Notes under the pieces: model-generated
Told to the model about the DNA's origin: nothing
Seen by the model: only the letters and a program-made list of their open reading frames with translations
Database searches by the model: none
Translations under genes and position numbers: made by a program
Shown here: one piece after another, positions 18,189-26,071 of the stretch
Layout of the letters: each line of letters opens with the position of its first letter
Numbering within the stretch: the stretch's first letter is position 1
Source: Verrucomicrobiota bacterium
GTDB lineage: Bacteria; Verrucomicrobiota; Verrucomicrobiia; Verrucomicrobiales; Verrucomicrobiaceae
Length of the DNA stretch: 58,243 nucleotides
Assembly: GCA_963204975.1 (NCBI GenBank)
Contig: CAUJJC010000185.1
Coordinates: 1 to 58,243 of the forward strand
Direction of reading: 5' to 3'

Positions 18189-18926
18189 TCAGGCTACAGA
18201 TTCCACGGAGTGGTGAGAAGGCTCATCGGAAACCACGAGACCGTCTCGCATCGTGATGATGCGATCCGCCGTGCGGGCAACATGCATGTCATGGGTGACA
18301 AGGATCATGGTCATTCCTTTCTCACGATGCACGCGCTGAAGGAGTTCCATGATCTGATGGGAGTTGCGGCTGTCGAGATTGCCCGTCGGCTCGTCGGCCA
18401 GCAGGATGTGGGGATCATTGGCCAGGCTGCGCGCGATGGCCACGCGCTGGCGTTCGCCGCCGGAGAGCTTGCTGGGCAGGTGATCGAGGCGGTGCTCCAT
18501 GCCCACCGCCTGGAGCAGTTCCCGCGCCTTGCGCTGGCGCTCACGCACCGGCCAGCCCATCTCAAACATGGGCACCTGCACATTCTCGAGCGCCGTCAGC
18601 GTGGGCATGAGATGGAAGGCCTGGAAGATGAACCCGATGTTCTGCGAGCGGAAGTTGGCAGGATCTTTGAGCTTGGTGATGGATTCACCACGAAAGCGAA
18701 TCTCGCCCTGGTCGGCGGTATCGAGCGTGCCGAGCAAGGCGAGCAGGGTGGACTTTCCGCTGCCGCTGCTGCCGATGATCGCCACGAATTCACCTTCCCG
18801 AATGGTGAGACTGACGCCGCGAAGCGCAAGCACATGACCGGCATCGAACTCCCGGTGCACATCCACGACCTCGAGCAGCACAGGCTTGGTGTCATTGGCA
18901 AGAGGATGGGATGAGGGCTGAGACAT
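18189..18926 (-). CDS. LolD/MacB-type ABC ATPase
   Basis: 245 residues. Walker A is GSSGSGKST (52-60), the signature [16 protein letters not shown], and Walker [12 protein letters not shown], with the H loop VTHD. The GNLDS and MTMILVTHD segments are characteristic of the LolD/MacB/FtsE group, which power FtsX-type permeases rather than importers. It is the first gene of the operon with the permease and the LolA-like protein. A bulged hairpin (18942-18978) lies in its leader and no Shine-Dalgarno sequence is present. Confidence 0.93.
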   Translation of the reverse strand: MSQPSSHPLANDTKPVLLEVVDVHREFDAGHVLALRGVSLTIREGEFVAIIGSSGSGKSTLLALLGTLDTADQGEIRFRGESITKLKDPANFRSQNIGFIFQAFHLMPTLTALENVQVPMFEMGWPVRERQRKARELLQAVGMEHRLDHLPSKLSGGERQRVAIARSLANDPHILLADEPTGNLDSRNSHQIMELLQRVHREKGMTMILVTHDMHVARTADRIITMRDGLVVSDEPSHHSVESVA

Positions 18927-18941
18927 GGGGACAACGGGCGG

Positions 18942-18978
18942 GCTTGCTAGTCTCTAAAGTCACAGAGACTGCGCAAGC
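18942..18978. promoter_or_regulatory. Leader hairpin upstream of the Lol-like operon
   Basis: GCTTGC-TA-GTCTCT on one side pairs with AGAGAC-TGC-GCAAGC on the other around an eight-base loop, a 12-bp stem with one small internal loop. It ends about 15 bases before the ATG at 18926, so it is probably in the operon leader, or is an operator in the divergent gap to 19128. No T tract follows, so it is not a standard terminator. Confidence 0.4.
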
Positions 18979-19127
18979 TCAACCTTTGATCCGATGCGCC
19001 CGCAGGGTTGACGAACTAAAGCGGTTGCACTCCCTTCTGGCTCGCCAAAATCGGGCGCTCTCTACTACGATCCTGCTCATGCGGAGCCCGCGCCTGCCTG
19101 GCCGTTCGCCCCTCCCCTCCCATTCCT

Positions 19128-20984
19128 GTGAATTCTGCCCTAACTCAGCCCCGCAAGCATCCACCGTTGATCGACCTTGAAGGAGTCGATTTGCCTGCGA
19201 TCAAGCCGGTGTTGAAGCTGATAGGACCGTGGTTAAGCCGGTTGCTCAAGTTTGATGAACTCAATGCGATCCATGACCAAGTGATCGAGACCGCCTCGGC
19301 GGAGCACTTTTTCTCCCGCACGCTTCAGATCCTGGGTGCGAGCTACGAGGTGGCCGAGTCCGATCTGGATCGCATTCCCGCCAGCGGTCCCGTCGTCATC
19401 GTGTCCAACCATCCCCTGGGTGGCCTGGATGGCATTATTCTGGGCGATCTGCTGCGCCGCCGCCGGAAGGACACCAAGCTGATGGCTAATTTCCTCTTGA
19501 AGCGGGTAATGCATGCCGATCAGCACATGTATTTCGTGGACCCTTTCCCCCGACCTGAGGCCGTGCGGGCGAATCTCTCTGGGCTGCGCGATTGCCTCAA
19601 GCACCTCAAGTCGGGCGGCCTGCTCGGCGTATTCCCCGGCAACCGTGTCTCTCACTGGCAATGGGATCGCCGCCAGGTGTGTGATCCCGATTGGGTCGCC
19701 AATGTGGGCTCTCTAATCCGCCGGGCCGAGGCGACCGTGGTGCCGATCTACATTGAGGGCGGCAACAGCCTGCTCTTTAACCTCGCCGGGCTCGTTCATC
19801 CGCTCCTGCGCACCTCGCTTCTCGCTCGCGAATTGATCCGGCAGGCACACGATCCTGAGCCCGTGCGTCTGCATGTGGGAACGCCGATCTCTTATTCCAG
19901 GCTCAAGCGATTTGAGAAGGATGAGGACATCGTTGCCTTTCTCCGCCTCGCCACATACGTGCTCAGCAATCGTCCAGACGATGCGACACCGGAGAAGCTG
20001 GCCGTCGTCGCTCAAGCGCAGGTGCCCGAACCCGTGGCGGACCCTTTGCCACCCGAGTTGCTGGAGGCGGATATAGCCGCGCTTCCTCCCGAAGGGCGCT
20101 TGTTCACCCAGGGTGATTTCGAGGTCTATCTGGGGCGCTACCAGCAGCTCCCTCACATCATGCAGGAGATCGGGCGTGGGCGTGAGGTCAGCTTCCGCGC
20201 TGCTGGTGGAGGCACGCTCAAGGCGCTCGACCTCGCCCCCCAGGATGAATACTACCACCACATGTTTCTGTGGAATCGCAAAGAACGTGCGCTGGTGGGT
20301 GCCTACCGTCTGGGCATGTCCGACGAGATCCTGGCGAAGTATGGCCCTGAGGGATTCATTTGCAGCGGGCTGTTCGAATTGAAGCCCAAGTTCCTGGCGG
20401 AACTCAATCCCGGCATCGAGCTAGGCCGCTCCTACGTGCTGCCTGAATGGCAGCGGAATTACCACTCCCTGCTCCTTCTCTGGGCTGGCATCTTTTCATT
20501 CGTCGCCAAACAGCCGCGCTACCGGATCATGTTTGGCAGCGTCGGCATCAGCCAGGGCAACGAATACACCGCAGCCTCACGCACTCTGATCGTGAACTAC
20601 ATGCGCGAGCACTTGAGCCATCCCACGCTGGCCGTTCAGGTGGAATCACGCAGCCCTTTCGAAGGGATCAAACTCAACGGCATGAAACCCGAGGAAATCA
20701 GCAGCCTCGTGCAAAGTGTGGAAGACGTGAGCACTCTCGTCACTGGCCTGGAGCAAGACGGGAAGGGTGTCCCCACACTGATCAAGCACTACGTGCGCAT
20801 GAACGCCAAGCTGATCAGCTTCGGCGTCTGGAAGAATCACAGCAACGCCGTGGTGAGCTTCATCGTCACCGACCTGACCACTTCCGATCCAAAGTTCCTC
20901 AAACGCTACATGGGAACCGAGGCCTACGAGCGTTTCATGGCCTTTCACGGAGCCAAAGAGCCCTCTGCCGCCAGCAGCTCCTGA
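19128..20984 (+). CDS. OlsF-like bifunctional acyltransferase (LPLAT domain + GNAT-type domain)
   Basis: 618 residues from a GTG. The N-terminal half (about 60-290) is a lysophospholipid acyltransferase domain: SNHPLGGLDG at 93-102 is a variant of the NHX4D catalytic motif with one extra residue, and GVFPGNRVSHW resembles the substrate-binding FPEG-type block. The C-terminal half (about 320-600) reads like the PF13444/OlsB hemolysin-type acetyltransferase fold (ALVGAYRLGMSDEI, ELGRSYVLPEWQR, LFGSVGIS-like strand). This order matches OlsF, which makes ornithine lipids by N-acylating ornithine with the C-terminal domain and O-acylating with the N-terminal one. The amino-acid head group here is not known. 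It stands alone. Confidence 0.72.
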   Translation: MNSALTQPRKHPPLIDLEGVDLPAIKPVLKLIGPWLSRLLKFDELNAIHDQVIETASAEHFFSRTLQILGASYEVAESDLDRIPASGPVVIVSNHPLGGLDGIILGDLLRRRRKDTKLMANFLLKRVMHADQHMYFVDPFPRPEAVRANLSGLRDCLKHLKSGGLLGVFPGNRVSHWQWDRRQVCDPDWVANVGSLIRRAEATVVPIYIEGGNSLLFNLAGLVHPLLRTSLLARELIRQAHDPEPVRLHVGTPISYSRLKRFEKDEDIVAFLRLATYVLSNRPDDATPEKLAVVAQAQVPEPVADPLPPELLEADIAALPPEGRLFTQGDFEVYLGRYQQLPHIMQEIGRGREVSFRAAGGGTLKALDLAPQDEYYHHMFLWNRKERALVGAYRLGMSDEILAKYGPEGFICSGLFELKPKFLAELNPGIELGRSYVLPEWQRNYHSLLLLWAGIFSFVAKQPRYRIMFGSVGISQGNEYTAASRTLIVNYMREHLSHPTLAVQVESRSPFEGIKLNGMKPEEISSLVQSVEDVSTLVTGLEQDGKGVPTLIKHYVRMNAKLISFGVWKNHSNAVVSFIVTDLTTSDPKFLKRYMGTEAYERFMAFHGAKEPSAASSS

Positions 20985-20998
20985 TCTTCTTTTGCCAC

Positions 20999-21316
20999 TC
21001 AGGAGTATTTCACGTTTTTCCTCGGCTCCATCTCATAAGCCTGCACGCACTCTTCAGCGACGGCGGGCTTGAGCACTTCTTCACGGAACTTGAAGTAATG
21101 GGGATCGTCATGGCAGATAGCCAGCTTGTCGAGACTCTCGACCTCAATGGCCACGAACCATTGCCAGGGATCAGATTCCTTGGTGCGCTTCCCGGTTCTC
21201 ACCACCAGCACCTCAGGCACTCGCAGCAGATGGACGCGGGTAAGAGACATCATCTCCTCCAGGCGCTCCTCAGTCACCTCGGGCTTCAGCTTGAACAGGC
21301 TGATGTGGGCGATCAT
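20999..21316 (-). CDS. Dabb (stress-responsive A/B barrel) domain protein
   Basis: 105 residues making a single ferredoxin-like Dabb domain. The start MIAHISLFKLKPEVTEE and the later HDDPHYFKFREEVLKPAV segment are typical of the family, which forms small dimeric barrels that bind or transform hydrophobic ligands or act in stress responses. It starts four bases after the nuoA stop and is thus co-transcribed with nuoA. A functional link between the two is not known to me. Confidence 0.85.
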   Translation of the reverse strand: MIAHISLFKLKPEVTEERLEEMMSLTRVHLLRVPEVLVVRTGKRTKESDPWQWFVAIEVESLDKLAICHDDPHYFKFREEVLKPAVAEECVQAYEMEPRKNVKYS

Positions 21317-21320
21317 GAGA

Positions 21321-21695
21321 TTATTTATTCCAGCTCAGCGCACCCTTCTTCCAGGCATAGGCAAAAGCGACGGTCAGGATACCCACAAAGCCGAGCATCG
21401 AGCCCAGAATGGCACCTCCATGAGTTGCCAGATAGTCTTTGTAGATGACGGACCAAGGATACAAAAACACCACCTCGATATCGAACAGCACAAAAAGCAT
21501 CGCGACGATGTAAAACTTCACGCTGAAGCGCGGCTGGGCTTCACCAATCGGCAGCATCCCGCATTCATAGGCGCTGTCCTTCATCTCATTGCTGCGGGCA
21601 GACTTGCCCAGCAGCACACTGATCAGAAGCGTGACGCCAGCGAATCCGCCAGCGATGACGATTTGCAAAAGGACGGGGAGGTAGTTTTCGAGCAT
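21321..21695 (-). CDS. nuoA: NADH-quinone oxidoreductase subunit A
   Basis: 124 residues from the ATG at 21695, which gives the usual length; the frame is open upstream. Three membrane helices (about 8-30, 62-85, 92-112) surround the conserved loop YECGMLPIGEAQPRFSVKFY, which lines the quinone-binding region of complex I. FDIEVVFLYPW is the second family hallmark. Normally nuoA is first in a nuoA-N operon; here it is separate from all other complex I genes and is followed only by the Dabb gene. A weak GGGCAGG may serve as a ribosome site. Confidence 0.95.
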   Translation of the reverse strand: MLENYLPVLLQIVIAGGFAGVTLLISVLLGKSARSNEMKDSAYECGMLPIGEAQPRFSVKFYIVAMLFVLFDIEVVFLYPWSVIYKDYLATHGGAILGSMLGFVGILTVAFAYAWKKGALSWNK

Positions 21696-21772
21696 GACCT
21701 GCCCATGTTTAGCCGTGGGGCAGCAAGGCGTCAAACTGCGAAATCCGCCGCGACGTCATCCTCTAGGCAATG

Positions 21773-21809
21773 AAAAAGGCCGCCCGAGCATTCTCGCTCA
21801 GACGGCCTT
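21773..21809 (-). terminator. Intrinsic terminator after the Ala-tailed small protein gene
   Basis: On the minus strand AAGGCCG and CGGCCTT pair, with an inner CGAG/CTCG stem, followed by TTTTTC. It lies 27 bases after the stop at 21836 and separates that gene from nuoA. Confidence 0.85.
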
Positions 21810-21835
21810 CGAAATGAAAACTATAAGTTCAACTA

Positions 21836-22168
21836 CTAGCCCGCAGCGGAAGCGGCGGCAGCAGCAGCGGCGGCACGAGCGGCAGCAGCGGCGCTTGAAG
21901 CCTGCTCGATACCAGCAAGGCCACGATAGGTGCGGCCAGCCTTGGCGACCAAGCCACGGCTCACAAGGCCCTGAAGCTTCTCATAGGAACGAAGACGGAG
22001 CATTTCTTCTCCACCGCTGACGGCATTCTTCAGTTTGAGGTTCTCATAAACCAACCCGAACAACTCGTTGAACTCATGAGTCTTGCCTCTGGAAAGAACA
22101 TTCACCAATTCGTCAGTGACATGATCAGGAACGCGACGAGAAAAACGAGTTTTACGTGTGGTAGCCAT
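21836..22168 (-). CDS. Small basic protein with an alanine-rich tail, unknown function
   Basis: 110 residues from the ATG at 22168 (MATTRKTRFSRR). The N-terminus is very basic; the middle (about 13-85) is predicted helical with Leu spaced as in a winged-helix or small helical bundle, and GLVSRGLVAKAGRTYRGLAG reads like a DNA- or RNA-binding wing, though this is a guess. The last 22 residues are almost all Ala/Ser. It has its own terminator and a 247-base divergent gap to the SDR gene. That gap holds a short bulged dyad at 22266-22290 (AACCG..AGCC/GGCT-CGGTT). I do not recognise a family. Confidence 0.7.
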   Translation of the reverse strand: MATTRKTRFSRRVPDHVTDELVNVLSRGKTHEFNELFGLVYENLKLKNAVSGGEEMLRLRSYEKLQGLVSRGLVAKAGRTYRGLAGIEQASSAAAAARAAAAAAAASAAG

Positions 22169-22415
22169 AGACCTGGAGTCTAGCACCGATGCAACGCTTT
22201 GGCGACGGATTTGTTGATTTCAAGAAGAGAATCTGCACCTAGCCTGGTTAGAGGATAGATAGTGGAACCGTAAGCCGTTTAGGCTCGGTTAGCTGCTGCC
22301 AAGGCCGTCAGGTGACCCTGAGATGGACCTTTGCGGGTGATGCAATACATCGTGCATAGCCCCATTGCGCATCGGCATTTTCCATTCGCCGCTCTTCCAT
22401 CCGTTCTGATTTCCC

Positions 22416-23177
22416 ATGTCCATTCTGATCGACCTTTCCAGCAAAGTAGCTCTCATCACAGGTGCTTCCCAAGGCATTGGAGCGCAGATCGCCCGCACCT
22501 TTCACAGCGCCGGGGCGACTGTGGTGCTGAACCATCCAGGCATCGGCACGACTGGCAACGATGCGCATGTGATTGCTGCTGAGTTAAATGCGCAGCGCCC
22601 GAACAGTGCCCTCGTGATCAAGGCCGATGTCTCCAAGCCAGAAGAAGTCCAGACGATGATGCAGGAGGTCAAATCGAAGGCGGGGGGGCTCGACTTTCTC
22701 ATCAACAACGCCGCGATTATCAAGGATCGAACCATTTCCAAAATGGATCTCGACGAATGGGATGCGGTCATCGACGTGAACCTCTCGGGTGTTTTCTATT
22801 GCTGCAAGTATGCGCTGGAGATCATGCGGGATCAGGGTGCCATCGTCAGCTTTGGCAGCATCGCAGCCATCCAGGGGTTCTTTGGTCAGGCAAATTATGC
22901 ATCGGCAAAAGCAGGGGTGCAGGCCATGATGCGAGTGCTCAGCCGTGAGGCCGCAAGGAAACAGATCCGCGCCAATGCAGTGGCCCCAGGAGTGATCAAT
23001 ACCTCCATGGCGGCAACCATTCCCGAATCCGTCCGAGCGGAAATGCTGAAAAACGTGCCTCTGGCTCGCTTCGGTTCCGTGGAGGAAGTGGCCCATGTGG
23101 TTCTGTTCCTATGCTCGCCCCTCGCTTCCTACGTCACGGGCCAAACCATTGAGATCAATGGCGGCTGGCGAGGCTAG
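22416..23177 (+). CDS. FabG-like short-chain dehydrogenase/reductase
   Basis: 253 residues of the classical SDR family. The cofactor motif TGASQGIG is at 15-22, NNAA at 97-100, and the catalytic triad is Ser148, Tyr161 and Lys165 (YASAK). PGVINT and the C-terminal TGQTIEINGGW are typical of FabG-type 3-oxoacyl-ACP reductases and related alcohol dehydrogenases. NADPH or NADH use cannot be decided. No fatty-acid genes are adjacent, so it could act on another substrate. It converges with hisH, with a 16-base gap. Confidence 0.9.
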   Translation: MSILIDLSSKVALITGASQGIGAQIARTFHSAGATVVLNHPGIGTTGNDAHVIAAELNAQRPNSALVIKADVSKPEEVQTMMQEVKSKAGGLDFLINNAAIIKDRTISKMDLDEWDAVIDVNLSGVFYCCKYALEIMRDQGAIVSFGSIAAIQGFFGQANYASAKAGVQAMMRVLSREAARKQIRANAVAPGVINTSMAATIPESVRAEMLKNVPLARFGSVEEVAHVVLFLCSPLASYVTGQTIEINGGWRG

Positions 23178-23193
23178 CACCTGTCCAGGAACC

Positions 23194-23823
23194 TCAGCAG
23201 CTCCCTGATTCGAAGAACGCCAGGCTGTTTTTCAGCAGACCAAGGCCGGCACTCTGACTCTTCTCAGGGTGAAACTGCACGGCTACGAGGTTGGGCTTGA
23301 TAATACCGCTGGCAAACTCTGCACCGTATGACGTGGTGCAGGCAATGAGACTCTCGTCTTCCACATCAGGATAGTAACTGTGGACAAAGTAGAAGTGCTC
23401 GGAACTTGCACCACCAGTATGGAGAGCGGCAGCACGCGACGTCCACTGCGCCTGATTCCAGCCCATGTGCGGCACTTTGAGACCATGCTCCGGCGAAAAC
23501 TTCCGCACACGCCCTGGAGCAATCCCAAGGCCTGTCACCCCTGGCGATTCCTCGCTCGAATCAAAGAGCAACTGGTAGCCGAGACAAATGCCAAGGTAAG
23601 GTCTGCCCGCAGCCAGCCATTCGCGCAGTGGCGACCAGAGATCGTTCTGTTTCAAAATGCGAACGCTGTCACCAAAGGCTCCCTGCCCAGGAAACACGAG
23701 CGTATCGACACCGTCGAAGTCCGCCGGACTCGAGATTAGTTTCGCAGGCCGCTCGATGGCGATGAATGCATTGAGCACGCTGCGCAAATTGCCAGCCCCA
23801 TAGTCAAGAACGCCGAGCTTCAT
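23194..23823 (-). CDS. hisH: Imidazole glycerol phosphate synthase, glutaminase subunit
   Basis: 209 residues. This class I glutamine amidotransferase makes ammonia that HisF uses to close the imidazole ring in histidine synthesis. The N-terminus LDYGAGNLRSV is the HisH signature, the oxyanion strand is FPGQGAFG, the nucleophile is Cys80 in GICLGYQ, and the His/Glu pair is in VQFHPEKSQ. It starts seven bases after the hisB stop, so the two form a hisBH operon. hisA and hisF are not in the window. Confidence 0.97.
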   Translation of the reverse strand: MKLGVLDYGAGNLRSVLNAFIAIERPAKLISSPADFDGVDTLVFPGQGAFGDSVRILKQNDLWSPLREWLAAGRPYLGICLGYQLLFDSSEESPGVTGLGIAPGRVRKFSPEHGLKVPHMGWNQAQWTSRAAALHTGGASSEHFYFVHSYYPDVEDESLIACTTSYGAEFASGIIKPNLVAVQFHPEKSQSAGLGLLKNSLAFFESGSC

Positions 23824-23830
23824 GGCAAAT

Positions 23831-24427
23831 CTAGAGCATGTCCTTGGTGCTCAGCACACCCGTGATTCGTGCATCCACCTGAGTCGCCTGATCCATGATC
23901 TTGGCCAGCCCTTTGAAGATCGCCTCTGCCATGTGGTGGGCATCTTTGCCGCGAACGATTTCGATATGCAGATTGGCCAGCGCCGATGTGGCAAAGCCGC
24001 GCATAAACTCCTCCACCAATTGAAAATGGAATCCGACGCCAATCGTATCCACGCGGTCTGGCACGGTGTAAACCAGCAGCGGACGCCCGCTCAAGTCGAT
24101 CGCCAGACTGGCCAGCGTCTCATCCATAGGCAGGAGGCACCATCCATAACGGCGAATGCCCTCCTTCTTGCCCAAGGCCTCGCGAAATGCCTGGCCGAGC
24201 ACAATCCCAACGTCCTCAACGGTGTGATGAAAATCGACTTCGATGTCGCCTTTGGCCTCAATCATCAGATCAAAAAGGCCATGCTTTGAAAACAAGGTGA
24301 GCATGTGGTCGAGGAAGGCAACTCCTGTGCGAATGGTGCTCTTGCCGGTGCCATCTACCTTGAGTTCCATGCGGATGTCCGTCTCCGCTGTTGTGCGATG
24401 GATGGTTGAGATTCGTGTCTGGCTCAT
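23831..24427 (-). CDS. hisB: Imidazoleglycerol-phosphate dehydratase
   Basis: 198 residues from the ATG at 24427 (MSQTRISTIHR), the length of the monofunctional enzyme; there is no histidinol phosphatase domain. It dehydrates imidazole glycerol phosphate with two manganese ions. The metal-binding motifs are FLDHM and FHHTVEDVG near the N-terminus and GKDAHHMAEA near the C-terminus. It is first in the hisBH operon. A terminator from the gene upstream lies at 24482-24513, so hisB probably has its own promoter in the 55 bases before its ATG or within that region. Confidence 0.97.
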   Translation of the reverse strand: MSQTRISTIHRTTAETDIRMELKVDGTGKSTIRTGVAFLDHMLTLFSKHGLFDLMIEAKGDIEVDFHHTVEDVGIVLGQAFREALGKKEGIRRYGWCLLPMDETLASLAIDLSGRPLLVYTVPDRVDTIGVGFHFQLVEEFMRGFATSALANLHIEIVRGKDAHHMAEAIFKGLAKIMDQATQVDARITGVLSTKDML

Positions 24428-24481
24428 GAAGGCGAAGACTATCGACGATGCATGGAGTGGATCAATCAGGAATCCGGGCAC

Positions 24482-24513
24482 AAAAAAGGCGGCGATGGAT
24501 GCCCATCGCCGCC
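24482..24513 (-). terminator. Intrinsic terminator after the Ser-linker membrane protein gene
   Basis: A perfect 11-bp stem (GGCGGCGATGG / CCATCGCCGCC) with a four-base loop is followed on the minus strand by TTTTTT. It lies 22 bases after the stop at 24536 and before hisB. Confidence 0.92.
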
Positions 24514-24535
24514 ACAGAATTGAAATCAGGAGAGG

Positions 24536-25999
24536 TTATTTCTTCTTCTGGATGAACATCGCCCCCAAAAGGATGGCCAGGAGCGCTGCACCACCAATGA
24601 TCAGATACTTCTGCAACCCGCCATCAGACTCGGCTGCTTCGTCCGATGAGGACGAGGAGGACGAGGAGGACGAGGAGCTGGATCGGGTGGAGGTCGAACT
24701 CGCACCCTTGGAGCCGGCTGAAAGCCCTCCGGTGGCCTTGGCGACGGGAGCATCTTTCTCCTCTTCCTTGGCCGCTTTTTTGTCGGCTTTGTCTTTCGCG
24801 GAATCCTCCATCGCCTTGGCCACACGATCACTGGTCTCGGTGGTCTCGCCGGTCAGTGCTCCCGAGTTGCCATAGAGGCGTTGCGTCGCACGTTTCTTGC
24901 CCAGTTCGCTCTTCACTTTGGTAATCTCACTCTTGAGCTTGGTGATCGCGGTGGAGACATTCGATGAACGGCCAGCGGCTTCCGCTGCCTTGGCTACAGC
25001 TGCCTCCGCAAGCTCGATGTTCTGGTCTGCTAAGTAGCGACGGGCAGCGGTGATAGCCTCGTTAGTAGCCTTCAGCTTGGTCAAATCGAGGGTGGCGATT
25101 TTGGCAAGTTCATCGACCACAGTCTTGGCAGCGGCCTGAATGCCCTTGGCATCATACTTGTAGATAGTCATCCAATGAACCCGGGTCTTCTTTTCCAAGT
25201 CATTGATGTTCTTGAATTTCGCAACTTCGTCAGCAATCGCCTTCTTGGTTCGGCTGAGGTCGGGCTCGACCAGACCAACGACCGCCTTGTCGCGGCGGGA
25301 TTGAAGCTGAGGTTGCTCGGCCAGCATGCGCTCCAGCAGTTGCTTGTAGCCTTCCAGGATTTTCTGGGCCTCGGGGGCAGCCTGCACATACTGCTCAGTG
25401 TCCACAAAACCTTCTTCGCGATCATTGAGCTTGTCCCACTCGGTGAGCGCCGCCACCCACTCATTCTTGGCCGCTGCGGCATTCATGGCCATGCGATGGC
25501 GATAGGCTTCGATATTGCGAGTTTCACGCTTCACCACTTCAGGAGTGAGCCACTGCCCGTCCATCTTGAGCTGGCCTCCTGTGACCTTGGCTTTTTCAGC
25601 CTCGTAGGTGGCGATCATGGCTTCGACTTCCTTGGCCTCGGCCGTGCCTGGGAATTGGCTGACAAATGGGCGCAACTGGTCCTGAATGATGCCTTCGTAT
25701 TTGTCGGCAGACAGCAGGTCCTCCGTAGGCACCAGCTTGCGTAGAGGAAGGATCGCCAGCTCTTCCGGGCGCTGTTTGATGATCTGGGCGATGTTGGCCT
25801 TGGGCTCCGTGCGTGTGTCGGGAATTCGCGGAGTCAGCATGTATTTAAACGTCACTGAATCGGCTGTTTCGGACAGCACCGTGGCGCTTTCGTATTTCTT
25901 ACCGTCTTTCATCACGACCACATCAGCCATGGAGGCGTGAGGCAGAGCGATGAGGCTGAGGGCGGAGGCAATGGCTAGGCGGAGACTGCTGGGCTTCAT
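24536..25999 (-). CDS. Exported coiled protein with Ser-rich linker and C-terminal membrane anchor
   Basis: 487 residues from the ATG at 25999. A signal peptide (1-25, ending HASMA) is followed by VVVMKDGKKYESATVL, a short beta segment common in verrucomicrobial exported proteins, then a TPRIPD stretch like the motif of the so-called PTPDL group. Residues about 120-390 are mainly charged helix. A Lys/Ala/Glu tract and a run of 14 serines (near 445-460) lead to one membrane helix (about 468-484) and a KKK end. The layout (signal, soluble body, Ser stalk, helix, basic tail) recalls C-terminal sorting signals such as those used by exosortase or rhombosortase, but no exact sorting motif is seen. 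Function unknown. Confidence 0.7.
   Translation of the reverse strand: MKPSSLRLAIASALSLIALPHASMADVVVMKDGKKYESATVLSETADSVTFKYMLTPRIPDTRTEPKANIAQIIKQRPEELAILPLRKLVPTEDLLSADKYEGIIQDQLRPFVSQFPGTAEAKEVEAMIATYEAEKAKVTGGQLKMDGQWLTPEVVKRETRNIEAYRHRMAMNAAAAKNEWVAALTEWDKLNDREEGFVDTEQYVQAAPEAQKILEGYKQLLERMLAEQPQLQSRRDKAVVGLVEPDLSRTKKAIADEVAKFKNINDLEKKTRVHWMTIYKYDAKGIQAAAKTVVDELAKIATLDLTKLKATNEAITAARRYLADQNIELAEAAVAKAAEAAGRSSNVSTAITKLKSEITKVKSELGKKRATQRLYGNSGALTGETTETSDRVAKAMEDSAKDKADKKAAKEEEKDAPVAKATGGLSAGSKGASSTSTRSSSSSSSSSSSSSDEAAESDGGLQKYLIIGGAALLAILLGAMFIQKKK
24648..24677. repeat. 9-base tandem repeat coding for the serine run
   Basis: GAGGACGAG is repeated three times plus a partial copy. On the coding strand it gives Ser codons only, so slippage by one unit would change the stalk length by three residues without a frameshift. 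Confidence 0.85.
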
Positions 26000-26071
26000 A
26001 ATAAATGATCGGGAAATGATATGCAGAATCTCGTTCCTATCAGGATTGACCTGATGAGTAAACAGCAAAAC

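Noticed and set aside
22266..22290. Short bulged dyad in the gap before the SDR gene as a riboswitch
   Set aside because: Only nine base pairs, no conserved core recognisable, so it is noted but not called.
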